DNA of 64,000 nucleotides from Ignavibacteria bacterium (GCA_016929695.1 JAFGII010000054.1:1-64000); one strand, 5' to 3'. Shown: positions 8,265 through 17,867, counted from the first letter of the stretch. The notes: a model not told the origin generated them from the letters alone. A program made the numbers and translations.

Positions 8265-8632
8265 TGTAAATTTTCAGTATGATTAATATTGAATTCCGAA
8301 TTAATAATAGTAATACCGATGGAATCAATTCTGATGTCGTAATCATTATATCCCGGATTTCTCATAAGAAATCCCTGAACACAAAACCTGTAATTTGCAA
8401 TTTTTTTATAATTAATAGAATCTTCAGGAGAAAAATATATCGATTCATGACGGGTTTTAACTTCAGTAAAAATCAGAATTTTATTTTTTTTATCGGCAAA
8501 AATTAAATCAACTTCTTTATTATGATATTTAAAATTTTGTTTAATGAACTTTAGACCTTTCTTCTTTAAATACTTTTTTGCAGTCTTTTCACCTAAAGCT
8601 CCTAAATCTTTATTATTTAAAATTTTTTTCAT
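8261..8632 (-). CDS. YraN/UPF0102 family putative endonuclease
   Basis: A 123-residue protein with the family pattern LGALGEKTAKKYL, then EVDLIFAD, then FTEVKTR. Together these make the PD-(D/E)xK-type nuclease core. The biological role of the family is not settled. A start-stop ATGA overlap couples it to the upstream rnhB, an association seen in many bacteria. It is followed with another 4-base overlap by the PAP2 gene. Confidence 0.88.
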   Translation of the reverse strand: MKKILNNKDLGALGEKTAKKYLKKKGLKFIKQNFKYHNKEVDLIFADKKNKILIFTEVKTRHESIYFSPEDSINYKKIANYRFCVQGFLMRNPGYNDYDIRIDSIGITIINSEFNINHTENLQ

Positions 8633-9195
8633 AAATATTTAGCGCAAAATGTTTTTCTGTGAATACCGGTTATCCCAATTTTTTTCACTGTTTCGATATG
8701 TTTAGGAGTAGGATAACCTTTATTTTTAATAAAATCATATTCTGGATAAAGGGAATCCATAAATTCCATAATTTTGTCACGCGTAACTTTTGCGATCACA
8801 GAAGCTGCCGAAATATGAAATATCCTGTCATCACCTTTTATGATCAATTTATAATTATATTTTTTATGAGATTTATTATCTAATACAAAATAATTACCGT
8901 CTATAAGTACAAGTTCTCTCTTAATTTTAAGATGTTTCAGGCATCTTTTTATGCCAAGCATAGTACTCTTTAAAATATTTATTTTATCTATAATGTCATT
9001 GTTAATAACCTGCACTTGATATGCGATACAATTCCGAATAATCAATTCATAGAAGTAATTCCGTCTTGTGGGAGAAAGTTTTTTTGAATCTTTTACGCCA
9101 TTTATTCTGAATCCAAAAGGGAAAACTACTGCAGCGACCACTACAGGTCCTGCTAGAGGTCCTCGCCCGGCTTCATCAATTCCGCAAACTAACAT
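8629..9195 (-). CDS. rnhB: Ribonuclease HII
   Basis: The 188-residue enzyme removes ribonucleotides and RNA from RNA-DNA hybrids. GIDEAGRGPLAGPVV at the N-terminus provides catalytic D7 and E8. LIDGNYF and SASVIAKVTRDKIM supply the further acidic residues. Length and motif order are those of a standard RnhB. It is the first gene of a three-gene minus operon, with a 270-base gap to the divergent ffh. Confidence 0.93.
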   Translation of the reverse strand: MLVCGIDEAGRGPLAGPVVVAAVVFPFGFRINGVKDSKKLSPTRRNYFYELIIRNCIAYQVQVINNDIIDKINILKSTMLGIKRCLKHLKIKRELVLIDGNYFVLDNKSHKKYNYKLIIKGDDRIFHISAASVIAKVTRDKIMEFMDSLYPEYDFIKNKGYPTPKHIETVKKIGITGIHRKTFCAKYL

Positions 9196-9465
9196 AATGA
9201 GTATGAAATATGAGACATTTGTATAATTTAATAATGCAGAAAATTTAAAGAAATGATAATAAATATCTTTGTACTGGGATTTGCGTATATGGCTATAAAT
9301 ATGTCAACTCTGTGAAGTTAAGGATATAGGAAGAAGATAGAGTAAATTGATTTATTTTTTTAACCAATTTATTTAAATTCTAATGAAAATTAATAAATAT
9401 TGTTTTATCAATAATTCACTTGAATAAATTCAAAGATATTTTTAAATTAGACGTTTTAGTTAATA

Positions 9466-10815
9466 ATGTTTGAAGACCTATCAAATAAGCTGGAAACTGT
9501 CCTTAAAAAGATACGCGGGCAGGGAAAAATCTCGGAAAAAAACATAGAAGAATCTCTTCGCGAGATTCGTCGTGTATTATTTGATGCTGATGTTAATTAC
9601 AAAGTCGTCGGCAATTTTTTGAATGAGGTTAAGAAAAAATCCTTAGGTCAGAACGTAATTAACAGTATTACTCCCGGACAGTTAATAGTAAAAATTATTT
9701 ACGATGAATTAATCAAACTGATGGGAAGTGAAAAATCCGATATTAATTTTTCTAATGACATTCCATCAACAATTTTAATAGTCGGATTGCAGGGTTCAGG
9801 AAAAACTACATTTTCAGTAAAACTTGCCGGATATTTAAAATCGAAAGGAAAAGCTCCGCTTCTTGCAGCATGTGATATATACAGACCTGCAGCGATAAAA
9901 CAGCTTGAAGTACTTGGAAAACAAATTCAAATTCCAGTTTATTCAGAATCTGACAATCGAGATGCAATAAAAATAGCGCAAAATGCCATAATTGAAGCAA
10001 GAAAGAATGCAAGAGATACATTAATTATTGATACAGCGGGAAGACTCTCAATTGATGAGATAATGATGAATGAAGTATCGAACATCAAGAACTCAGTAAA
10101 ACCTGCTGAAATTTTATTTGTCGTTGATTCAATGACAGGTCAGGATGCAGTAAACACTGCAAAAGTATTTCACGAAAAACTTGATTATGACGGTGTCATA
10201 CTGACAAAATTAGACGGTGACACGAAAGGCGGAGCTGCTTTATCAATAAAGGCAGTAGCGGACAAGCCTATAAAATTTGTCAGCACAGGCGAGAAATTAA
10301 ATGCAATAGAGCCCTTTTATCCAGACAGAATGGCATCCCGCATACTTGGAATGGGTGATATAGTTACATTTGTTGAGAAAGCACAGCAGGAATTCGATCT
10401 TGACGAAGCTGCTAAACTGGAAGAAAAGTACCGTAAAAATATATTTGACTTTAATGACTATTTAACGCAAATTAGACAAATAAAGAAAATGGGTTCACTT
10501 TCAAACATAGTTTCTATGTTACCGGGAGTCGGGTCGAAGATAAAGGAATCCGATATTGACGAAAAAATATTCACAAGATTAGAGGCAATAATATTATCAA
10601 TGACAGAAGAGGAACGTGAAAGCCCCTCTGTCTTAAATGGTTCAAGGCGCAGAAGAATTGCCAACGGCAGCGGGACATCCATACAGGATGTAAACAAAAT
10701 GATAAAACAGTACGATGAAATGAAAAAAATGATGAAGGGAATGAACACAGGAAAAATGAAAGGGATGATGAAAAAAATGAATATACCAGCAAATTTTTTA
10801 AACAGATATAATTAA
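9466..10815 (+). CDS. ffh: Signal recognition particle protein Ffh
   Basis: This 449-residue SRP54 GTPase targets nascent membrane and secreted proteins. The N domain occupies residues 1-90. The G domain has GLQGSGKTT (107-115), DTAGR and TKLDGD. The methionine-rich M domain at the C-terminus includes the GSGTSIQDVN RNA-binding segment and a run of KKMMKGM-type residues. It heads the conserved ffh-rpsP-khpA-rimM-trmD-rplS order. I saw no SRP RNA gene in the window. Confidence 0.96.
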   Translation: MFEDLSNKLETVLKKIRGQGKISEKNIEESLREIRRVLFDADVNYKVVGNFLNEVKKKSLGQNVINSITPGQLIVKIIYDELIKLMGSEKSDINFSNDIPSTILIVGLQGSGKTTFSVKLAGYLKSKGKAPLLAACDIYRPAAIKQLEVLGKQIQIPVYSESDNRDAIKIAQNAIIEARKNARDTLIIDTAGRLSIDEIMMNEVSNIKNSVKPAEILFVVDSMTGQDAVNTAKVFHEKLDYDGVILTKLDGDTKGGAALSIKAVADKPIKFVSTGEKLNAIEPFYPDRMASRILGMGDIVTFVEKAQQEFDLDEAAKLEEKYRKNIFDFNDYLTQIRQIKKMGSLSNIVSMLPGVGSKIKESDIDEKIFTRLEAIILSMTEEERESPSVLNGSRRRRIANGSGTSIQDVNKMIKQYDEMKKMMKGMNTGKMKGMMKKMNIPANFLNRYN

Positions 10816-10835
10816 GAATAACAAGGAGATATAAA

Positions 10836-11288
10836 TTGGTAAAACTCAGATTAAAAAGAGCCGGGAAAAAGAAAAAGCCGGTTTATAAGATCGTTGCCGC
10901 AGATGCAAGATCTCCCAGGGACGGCAGATTTATAGAAGAAATCGGATATTATGACCCGAATTTTGACCCCATTAAATTATCTGTTGAATACAGCAGAATT
11001 CAATACTGGATGAGTAATGGTGCCAAACCGACATTGACGGTATACAATCTATTGAAAAACGACGGGATTTTATATAAAATGTATCTTGAAAAGAAAGGTA
11101 AGACACCTGACGAAATAGAATATGAAATGGATAAGTTCAGAAACACAAGAAAAGAAAAACTTGCAAGAGCAAGAGAAAAGAAAGAAAAATTAAATGCTAG
11201 AAAGAAGGAGAAATCAATAGAATCTAAAGAAGTTAAAGAACCTAAAGAAGGAAAGGCTGAACCAGAAAAGGTTAAAACTGAAGAATGA
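10836..11288 (+). CDS. rpsP: 30S ribosomal protein S16 with a charged C-terminal extension
   Basis: The first 85 or so residues are a normal S16, beginning VKLRLKRAGKKKKPVYKIV with AADARSPRDGRFIEEIGYYDP. Residues from about 90 to 150 form a Lys/Glu-rich tail that makes the protein about 60 residues longer than E. coli S16. Translation starts at a TTG (10836), supported by an AAGGAG seven bases upstream and by the conserved N-terminus. It lies 20 bases after ffh. Confidence 0.95.
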   Translation: MVKLRLKRAGKKKKPVYKIVAADARSPRDGRFIEEIGYYDPNFDPIKLSVEYSRIQYWMSNGAKPTLTVYNLLKNDGILYKMYLEKKGKTPDEIEYEMDKFRNTRKEKLARAREKKEKLNARKKEKSIESKEVKEPKEGKAEPEKVKTEE

Positions 11289-11346
11289 AAAAATTAATTC
11301 ATAACTCAACTAATATTTATTAATTTATCAGAAGGAGGAACTGGTT

Positions 11347-11592
11347 ATGAGGGAATTTATTGAATACATTGCCAAGAACCTTGTAGACAAACCGGAGGAA
11401 GTTAGAATAGAGGAAATGTTTGAAGAAGGAAGAATGAAATACCGTTTATTTGTAAACAAAGAAGAGACCGGAAAAGTAATTGGCAAAGAAGGCAGAACAG
11501 CTAAGGCAATCAGGACGCTTCTGACTGCAGTAGCGGCAAAAGAAGGGAAAAGATGTTCTTTGGAAATACCGGACAAAAAATTAGTTACATAA
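11347..11592 (+). CDS. khpA: KhpA-type KH domain RNA-binding protein
   Basis: An 81-residue single type II KH domain with the GxxG loop in GKVIGKEGRTAKAIR near 38-52. KhpA (YlqC) binds RNA and in several bacteria works with KhpB. Its place between rpsP and rimM is conserved across phyla. A strong GAAGGAGG Shine-Dalgarno lies about 8 bases before the ATG. Confidence 0.92.
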   Translation: MREFIEYIAKNLVDKPEEVRIEEMFEEGRMKYRLFVNKEETGKVIGKEGRTAKAIRTLLTAVAAKEGKRCSLEIPDKKLVT

Positions 11593-11598
11593 AGGTAA

Positions 11599-12132
11599 TT
11601 GCGTGATAATCACATTGTCGTAGGTAAAATTTTAAAAAACATTGGTAAAAACGGAGATGTTAAAGTTTTACCTCTTACTGATTTTCCGGACAGATTTAAG
11701 AGACTCGAATCAGTTTACTTATTCCTTGAACACGGTAATGAATATATTTTAAATAACGATTCCGAGTTATTTGAGATAGCAAATGTTGACATACAGAATG
11801 AATCAGTAATAATGAAATTTCACGGAATATCGAATCAAGATGATGCATCAAAATTAAGAAATGCGTTAATTTGTATTGATGAAAAAGACAGGATACCGTT
11901 GCCTGATGGAAGATTTTATTTATACGAACTTATCGGATTCAGGGTAAAAGCTGAGGGCACGTATTTAGGAAAAGTCGAAAAAATAGAGAATTACGGAGGA
12001 GATGATTTACTCAAAGTTAAAAGTTTTAAAGAGAAGTTTTTCTTTGTACCTATTAATGAATTTTTTATAATCAAGATTAACAGTTCACTGAAGGAAATAG
12101 AAATAAACCTGATAGAAGGTTTAATCGAATAA
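11599..12132 (+). CDS. rimM: Ribosome maturation factor RimM
   Basis: A 177-residue protein with an N-terminal RimM barrel domain (VVGKILKNIGKNGDVKVLPLTDFPDRF) and a C-terminal PRC-barrel domain around FYLYELIGFRV and GGDDLLKVKSFKEKFFFVPI. It binds S19 and assists 30S head assembly. The start is a TTG at 11599, six bases after the khpA stop. No ATG or GTG is available in frame early enough, and the conserved VGK motif fixes the N-terminus. Confidence 0.92.
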   Translation: MRDNHIVVGKILKNIGKNGDVKVLPLTDFPDRFKRLESVYLFLEHGNEYILNNDSELFEIANVDIQNESVIMKFHGISNQDDASKLRNALICIDEKDRIPLPDGRFYLYELIGFRVKAEGTYLGKVEKIENYGGDDLLKVKSFKEKFFFVPINEFFIIKINSSLKEIEINLIEGLIE

Positions 12133-12134
12133 AG

Positions 12135-12830
12135 ATGAGAATTGACATCATAAGCGCAAATCCTGAAATACTTGAAAGTACTATTACGAACGGTCTGATA
12201 TCAAGAGCAGTAAAAAAGGGATTATTAGAAGTTCTTTTACATAATTTACGTGATCACGCCGAAGGGAATTACAGACAAATTGATGATGAACCATACGGTG
12301 GCGGTTCAGGAATGATATTAAAACCCGAACCATTTTTCCGCTGCATAGAATTACTGCAGGGAGAAAGAAAGTATGACGATATAATTTATTTTTCGCCTCA
12401 GGGAAAAATATTTAACCAGAAAGCCGCAAACAGATATTCACTGAAAAATAATTTCATTCTTATTTGCGGTCATTACAAAGGAATTGATGAAAGAGTTATT
12501 GAAAGATTTGTGACGAAAGAAATTTCCATTGGAGAATATGTAATTTCCTGCGGAGATATAGCGGCTATAATTTTCACCGATGCTTTAGCGAGATTGATTC
12601 CGGGCGTTCTAAATGACAGTGAATCGGCATTAACAGATACATTTCAGACAACGGAGATGTTTGACCCTCCGCAATACACGAGACCTGAAATATTCGCAGA
12701 CATGAGTGTTCCCGAAATTTTATTAAGCGGAAATCATTCCGAAATACAAAAATGGCGAGAAAAAAAATCAGAAGAAAAATTAAATAAGTATACAGAGATT
12801 AATTTCAGAAATAAAAAAGACAAGTTTTAA
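12135..12830 (+). CDS. trmD: tRNA (guanine-37-N1)-methyltransferase TrmD
   Basis: This 231-residue SPOUT methyltransferase modifies G37 next to the anticodon to prevent frameshifting. Characteristic segments are DDEPYGGGSGMILKPEPFF, the knot residues YFSPQGKIFNQ and LICGHYKGIDERV, and the adjacent EISIGEYVISCGD. The last reads CGD where most TrmD proteins have GGE, a mild deviation. The C-terminus ends NHSEIQKWREKKSEEK, as in the family. It follows rimM by two bases. Confidence 0.95.
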   Translation: MRIDIISANPEILESTITNGLISRAVKKGLLEVLLHNLRDHAEGNYRQIDDEPYGGGSGMILKPEPFFRCIELLQGERKYDDIIYFSPQGKIFNQKAANRYSLKNNFILICGHYKGIDERVIERFVTKEISIGEYVISCGDIAAIIFTDALARLIPGVLNDSESALTDTFQTTEMFDPPQYTRPEIFADMSVPEILLSGNHSEIQKWREKKSEEKLNKYTEINFRNKKDKF

Positions 12831-12861
12831 AAAAGATTAATTAAGGAGATATAAACAAAAA

Positions 12862-13287
12862 ATGAATACCAAAGTAAAATTAGTTACTGCAGGACAGTTC
12901 AGAAACGACATACCGCAATTTCATCCCGGAGATACAGTATCTGTTTACGTCAAGGTTATTGAAGGGGATAAAGAGAGACTGCAGCAGTTCAGAGGAATTG
13001 TCATGGGAATAAAGGGCTCGGGGAACAGCAAAACTTTCAGAGTTCGAAAAATATCGAACGGAGTAGGTGTAGAAAGAATATTTCCTATGAATTCTCCCAA
13101 GATAGCGAAAGTTGAAATTATAAAAGAAGGAAGCGTAAGAAGAGCAAAGTTATATTATTTAAGGAAGTTAACCGGAAAAGCCGCTACTAAAATAAAGGAA
13201 AAGAAAAGAAAATTATTGATTGTAGAGGAGAGGACAGGTCCGACAGAAAATGATACTTCGGTTCCACAAGAGGCAAACAGCGAATAA
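12862..13287 (+). CDS. rplS: 50S ribosomal protein L19
   Basis: A 141-residue L19 with [30 protein letters not shown] and [13 protein letters not shown]. It has a short basic, then acidic C-terminal extension beyond the usual length of about 115. L19 sits at the interface of the two ribosomal subunits. An AAGGAG precedes the ATG. It is the last gene of the translation operon before a hairpin terminator. Confidence 0.96.
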   Translation: MNTKVKLVTAGQFRNDIPQFHPGDTVSVYVKVIEGDKERLQQFRGIVMGIKGSGNSKTFRVRKISNGVGVERIFPMNSPKIAKVEIIKEGSVRRAKLYYLRKLTGKAATKIKEKKRKLLIVEERTGPTENDTSVPQEANSE

Positions 13288-13302
13288 CTTTTATAATTAA
13301 AT

Positions 13303-13329
13303 TAAACCGTCTTTAAAACGGTTTTTTTA
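13303..13329 (+). terminator. Rho-independent terminator/attenuator after rplS
   Basis: Arms AAACCGT and ACGGTTT flank a 7-base loop and are followed by a seven-T run. The U tract ends only about six bases before the TTG start of the deoxynucleoside kinase. The hairpin therefore either ends the ribosomal operon or attenuates read-through into the kinase. Confidence 0.75.
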
Positions 13330-13334
13330 TAGAC

Positions 13335-13952
13335 TTGGCGAAAAATAAATTTGTAACTATTGCAGGAAATATAGGTTCAGGAAAATCTTCCCTTACCAAA
13401 CTTATTGCCGAAAGATATCAATGGATTCCGTACTTTGAATCTGTCGGTGATAATCCGTATCTCAAGGATTTCTACGCCGATATGAACAGATGGTCTTTTA
13501 ACCTTCAGATTTATTTCCTGTCACACAGATTCAGAATTCATAAAGAGATTACAAATCTTAACAAATCAGTTATTCAGGACAGAAGCATTTATGAAGACGT
13601 TGAAATATTTGCGAAAAATTTATACAAACTCGGAAGAATGTCTGAAAGAGATTACGAAACTTACAATTCATTATTTAAGGAAATGATTGCATATCTTAAT
13701 CCGCCCGACCTGCTTGTATATTTAAAGGCTGACATCAGCACATTATTAGACCAAATCAGACACAGAGGAAGGGATTTCGAAAAAAACATTGAAGTATCAT
13801 ACCTCGAGGAACTCAATTCAAGTTATAATGAGTGGATAGAGAGGTATAAATACGGTAAATCTCTCATAATAGAGTCGGATTCGTTGGATTTTGTCAGTTC
13901 ATCAGAGGATCTGGATAAAATTGCGAATATGATAACAGGGGCAATTGGTTGA
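13335..13952 (+). CDS. Deoxynucleoside kinase (dAdo/dGuo kinase family)
   Basis: A 205-residue kinase with the P-loop GNIGSGKSS (residues 11-19), the FESVGDNPYLKDFY substrate segment and the DRSIYEDVEIF motif of the dNK/dGK/dCK family. The LID arginines lie in RHRGRDFEKN. It phosphorylates deoxyribonucleosides for dNTP salvage; base preference cannot be read directly. The apparent start is a TTG at 13335, with no obvious Shine-Dalgarno because the rplS terminator lies directly upstream. The P-loop leaves no room for a later start. Confidence 0.88.
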   Translation: MAKNKFVTIAGNIGSGKSSLTKLIAERYQWIPYFESVGDNPYLKDFYADMNRWSFNLQIYFLSHRFRIHKEITNLNKSVIQDRSIYEDVEIFAKNLYKLGRMSERDYETYNSLFKEMIAYLNPPDLLVYLKADISTLLDQIRHRGRDFEKNIEVSYLEELNSSYNEWIERYKYGKSLIIESDSLDFVSSSEDLDKIANMITGAIG

Positions 13953-14078
13953 TTTTCTCATGATTGGTATAAACCTTCAAAACCGATTTTGGGATACATT
14001 GAATTTTTTATTCCCACGAATGAAAACTCAGCATGAAAATAAAATGATACAATAATCCACACTGATTTCTGATGAAGT

Positions 14079-15446
14079 TTATTGTGTCGGTTTTCCGTTT
14101 ATTTTCGGCGGTTTTTGGATGTTATATTTATTGATAAGATTATACATATGGCTACGCTGGATTTTCAGAATATCTGCCGTGCGTGAGACATTGTAATCAT
14201 AATCACTCAGCATTTTAATAAGAAATAATTTTTCCGATTCGTTCTGAAATTCGTTCAGCGACATATTTTTACTGAATAATTCTGTAAATGTTCTCGAATG
14301 TTTTGTCTCAGGCAATTCTATGTCATCAGAATCTATAATATCTTTATTTACGGTAAAAATCAGTCTCTCGATCAGATTTCTTAATTCTCTTACATTTCCC
14401 GGATACCTGAGAGTTTTCAAAATTTCCACTGCCTGAGGAGTAAAATTTTTCTCATCAATATTATAAGACCTGCTTACCTGATTTGAAAACAACTTAATAA
14501 GTACCGGGATATCCTCTGTTCTTTCCCTTAACGGAGGAATATTGATATTTAACACATTAATTCTGTGATAAAATTCACTTCTGAACAGATTATCTTCTAT
14601 CAAACTTTCAATATCCTGATTAGTCGAAAAAATAAATCGGGCATTAATTGTTGATTCTTTCGATTCCCCTACCCTGATAAATTTTTTTTCTTCAATAACC
14701 TTGAAAATAATCATCTGGGTTTCAGGCGATAAATTTGCAATTTCATCAAACAAAACAGTACCTTCAGTTGCTTCCAGTAATTTACCTTCTGAAACAAGTT
14801 CTTTATTTTCAATTTTTCCGAATAATTCAGTTTCGATATTATCTTTATTCAGTCTGGCACAATTTATTCTAATGAAAGGTTTATCCGAGCGGAATGATTT
14901 GAAATGAATTAATTTAGCAGCGAGCATTTTCCCCGTTCCGCTTTCTCCTGTTATCAGAACATTCAATTCAAGGTCAACGAACTTATCGATTTTTTCCCTT
15001 ACATCAGAAATAGCACTGCTGTTACCTGAAAAGTCATTGGATTGAATTAATTCTTCCCTGTATTTTTTAATTTCATCCCTTGATTTTTTTAACTTAAGTG
15101 CATTCTGAAATTTCAGATTTAGTTCAACCAAACCAAAAGGTTTTTCAAGAAAATCATAAGCACCTTTCTTAGTTGACTCTACGGCAGTTTCAACCGTACC
15201 GTGCCCCGATATCATAACGACCACAAGGTCTTTATTGATTTCCATTGCTTTTTCCAGAACTTCGATACCGTCCATCTTCGGCATTTTTATATCAAGGAAA
15301 ACTATATCATAATCATTTGTTTTAATTTTTTCCAGCGCAGTAAATCCGTCGAGGCAGGAATCAATTTCACATCCTGTATCGTCAAGTACCATAGAAAACG
15401 ATTCAACGATACCGGGTTCGTCATCAACGATTAATATTTTATTCAT
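14079..15446 (-). CDS. NtrC-family response regulator lacking the GAFTGA sigma-54 contact loop
   Basis: 455 residues: receiver domain (1-120; phospho-acceptor D52 in LDIKMPKMDG), AAA+ domain (Walker A GESGTGKM 167-174; Walker B GTVLFDEI 229-236; arginine segment PPLRERTEDIP) and a Fis-type helix-turn-helix at the C-terminus (NVSRTADILKIQRSHMYNLI). Between ELFG (207-210) and EGTVLFDE, normal activators carry a GAFTGA loop. Here the stretch reads KIENKELVSEGKLLEAT, so the loop is absent. It may therefore act independently of sigma-54, as TyrR or HupR do. It is 57 bases downstream of mutS2. No histidine kinase partner is nearby. Confidence 0.85.
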   Translation of the reverse strand: MNKILIVDDEPGIVESFSMVLDDTGCEIDSCLDGFTALEKIKTNDYDIVFLDIKMPKMDGIEVLEKAMEINKDLVVVMISGHGTVETAVESTKKGAYDFLEKPFGLVELNLKFQNALKLKKSRDEIKKYREELIQSNDFSGNSSAISDVREKIDKFVDLELNVLITGESGTGKMLAAKLIHFKSFRSDKPFIRINCARLNKDNIETELFGKIENKELVSEGKLLEATEGTVLFDEIANLSPETQMIIFKVIEEKKFIRVGESKESTINARFIFSTNQDIESLIEDNLFRSEFYHRINVLNINIPPLRERTEDIPVLIKLFSNQVSRSYNIDEKNFTPQAVEILKTLRYPGNVRELRNLIERLIFTVNKDIIDSDDIELPETKHSRTFTELFSKNMSLNEFQNESEKLFLIKMLSDYDYNVSRTADILKIQRSHMYNLINKYNIQKPPKINGKPTQ

Positions 15447-15503
15447 ATCAGTATTTTTAAAATAAGTTAGTAATTATTAAATATGAATAAAAGCAAAAAG
15501 CAA

Positions 15504-17867
15504 TTACATTTCTATTATAGTAACGCCGGAATCTCCTTCATTCCAGTTTCCGAATCTGAATGATTTAACGTATTTATTTTTTTTCAAAATTTCCTGCACT
15601 TTTTCCCTTAATTTCCCTGTTCCTTTTCCGTGAATTATTCTTAAATATGTTAAACCGCTGTTAAGTGCATCATTGAAGAATTCCTCTATTTTGACTTCGA
15701 TCTCTTCAGGATATAATCCCCTCAGGTCAAGTTCCTGTCTGATTTCTCTGAAATCATAAACACTCCTGTCCTCAGCACCTGAGTATTCATTTTTTATTTT
15801 CTGTCTTTTTAGCGGGACAATATCCTCGAGTTTTGATTTAATTATTATACCGTTTGTATTAATTTTCACGACATTATTTACAATATCCTCAATGACTCCT
15901 TTTGTATCGGTATTTTTTATAATAACCGTGTCTCCCGTTTTAAATTCCACTTTTTCCTTTTCTGTTTCAGCATCATTGCTATCGAAAGCATTTTTTACTT
16001 TTTCGGTTTCCTTCTTAAATTTATTTTTAATTTCAGCGGGTTTCAGATTTTGGGATTCACGGATTTCTTTAATCGTCTTTTCAATCAAACGGTTAGCATC
16101 TGAAATAATTTGACCTGCTTTTTCACGTGCAGATTTCATTTGTTCTTTTTCAAACTGTTTAAGAGAATTAACTTTCTCCCCGTATATTTTGAGCAAACCT
16201 TTCAGCCGTGAATTTTCAATATCATTTTCGGATTTCAGTTTTCTGTATTTCTGTATATTCTCTTCCAGTTCCCGGATTAAGTCATCGGTATTTTTATCGC
16301 TTTTTGTCAGATAAGATTTAGCCGTTTTTATTACTCTCTCCGGAATGCTGTATTTCCTTGCGATTTCAAAAGTGAAACTCTGCCCCGGAATACCTATTTT
16401 GAAATGGAAATTCGGAGAAATAGTATCGAGGTCAAACTCAAGCGAGGCATTCTTCACTTTCTTGTTTTTATATGCATAGGATTTTAATTCTCCTATATGA
16501 GTAGTAATTACGGATACCGAACCTCTTTCCGATAACACCTCGAGAATTGCCTCGGCAAGAGCACTTCCCGAATTCGGGTCGGTACCTGAACAGATTTCAT
16601 CTATAAGTACAAGAGATTTGTCGTCTGCATTTTCAATTATTTCGTTTATATATTTCAGATGAGAACTAAATGAACTAAGGTTGTTTTCTATTGACTGCTC
16701 GTCTCCGATACTGACAAATATCCTATTGAACAATCTGAATTCACTGTGAGGTTCACAGGGCACGAGCATTCCTGTCTGAACCATTAACTGCAGTATACCA
16801 ATTGTTTTAAGCGATACGGTTTTTCCGCCGGCGTTAGGACCCGTTATGACAACTGTATTGAACGATTCGTCAATTTCAAAACCCAGAGGGACTACATTTT
16901 CCTTTTTCAACCTGCCAAGTAAAATAGGATGAAATGCATTTATGATTTTAATATTGTCCGATATCTGCGGTTTAACCGCATTTATTTCGATTGCATATCT
17001 TGCCTTTGCATTCAGAAAATCCAGTTCGGAAACTGCTTCACAACTTTCAAGCAGTTCTGTCATCTTTAAAGCCAACTGCGAAGATATTTCCTTAAGAAGT
17101 GATTCAACTTCCCGTTTTTCTTCATAGGCAAGTTCAGTGATTTCATTATTAATTTCTATTGTTTCAGCGGGCTCGATAAAAACCGTTATTCCCGAAGCGG
17201 ATGAACTGTGAATAATTCCCTGAACTTTTCTTTTATTTTCGATTTTTACCGGTATTACAAATCTGCCGTCACGAAGTGAAATAATATCATCTCTTGTTAA
17301 ATCCTGGTCAGAAACATCCTTTAAAATTCTCGTTAATGTTTTCCGTAGTGATTCCGACTTTTTCTTTATTTCATTTCTGATTTGCTTTAATTTGGATGAT
17401 GCAGTATCTTTTACATTCCCGTTTTCATCAATAGTAGCATCAATATTATGTTCAAGCAATTTATCGGCAAAAATATTTTCCGCAATTGCAGACAGCTTTT
17501 CATACTCTCCGTGTAAATCGTCATTATGTATTTTAATAAACGATTTAGCATACCTCGATATTTTCAGAAAATCAAGAACCCATAAAAGTTTATCGGAAGC
17601 AATAAAATAACCTTCGATTTTCAGATTAGAAATTACTTTTTTAACATCCCTGATTCCGTCCAGTTGAATTCCGCCTTCTACGGTAATTAGATTTCTCATT
17701 TCTTCAGTCAGGTCCAGTTCTTTTTTCACGAATGTTTTTTCCGTTTCGAAAACAATATTATCGCATTTTTCGGAACCGAGGGGAGTGGATAAATAGGACT
17801 TCAGTTTTTCCGTAATTTTAGGGAATTCAAGTTTTGAAAAGATATCGGTGTAAATTATTTCCGTCAT
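15504..17867 (-). CDS. mutS2: Endonuclease MutS2 (MutS family ATPase with Smr domain)
   Basis: This 787-residue protein lacks the MutS mismatch-recognition domain. It has core and coiled clamp regions, the ABC ATPase (TGPNAGGKT near 340, then LVLIDEICSGTDPNSG) and a C-terminal Smr domain with LDLRGLYPEE and the catalytic HGKGTG. MutS2 proteins act in recombination suppression or in rescue of collided ribosomes. The start codon overlaps cvpA by 4 bases, a pairing seen widely in Firmicutes and Bacteroidota. Confidence 0.95.
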   Translation of the reverse strand: MTEIIYTDIFSKLEFPKITEKLKSYLSTPLGSEKCDNIVFETEKTFVKKELDLTEEMRNLITVEGGIQLDGIRDVKKVISNLKIEGYFIASDKLLWVLDFLKISRYAKSFIKIHNDDLHGEYEKLSAIAENIFADKLLEHNIDATIDENGNVKDTASSKLKQIRNEIKKKSESLRKTLTRILKDVSDQDLTRDDIISLRDGRFVIPVKIENKRKVQGIIHSSSASGITVFIEPAETIEINNEITELAYEEKREVESLLKEISSQLALKMTELLESCEAVSELDFLNAKARYAIEINAVKPQISDNIKIINAFHPILLGRLKKENVVPLGFEIDESFNTVVITGPNAGGKTVSLKTIGILQLMVQTGMLVPCEPHSEFRLFNRIFVSIGDEQSIENNLSSFSSHLKYINEIIENADDKSLVLIDEICSGTDPNSGSALAEAILEVLSERGSVSVITTHIGELKSYAYKNKKVKNASLEFDLDTISPNFHFKIGIPGQSFTFEIARKYSIPERVIKTAKSYLTKSDKNTDDLIRELEENIQKYRKLKSENDIENSRLKGLLKIYGEKVNSLKQFEKEQMKSAREKAGQIISDANRLIEKTIKEIRESQNLKPAEIKNKFKKETEKVKNAFDSNDAETEKEKVEFKTGDTVIIKNTDTKGVIEDIVNNVVKINTNGIIIKSKLEDIVPLKRQKIKNEYSGAEDRSVYDFREIRQELDLRGLYPEEIEVKIEEFFNDALNSGLTYLRIIHGKGTGKLREKVQEILKKNKYVKSFRFGNWNEGDSGVTIIEM

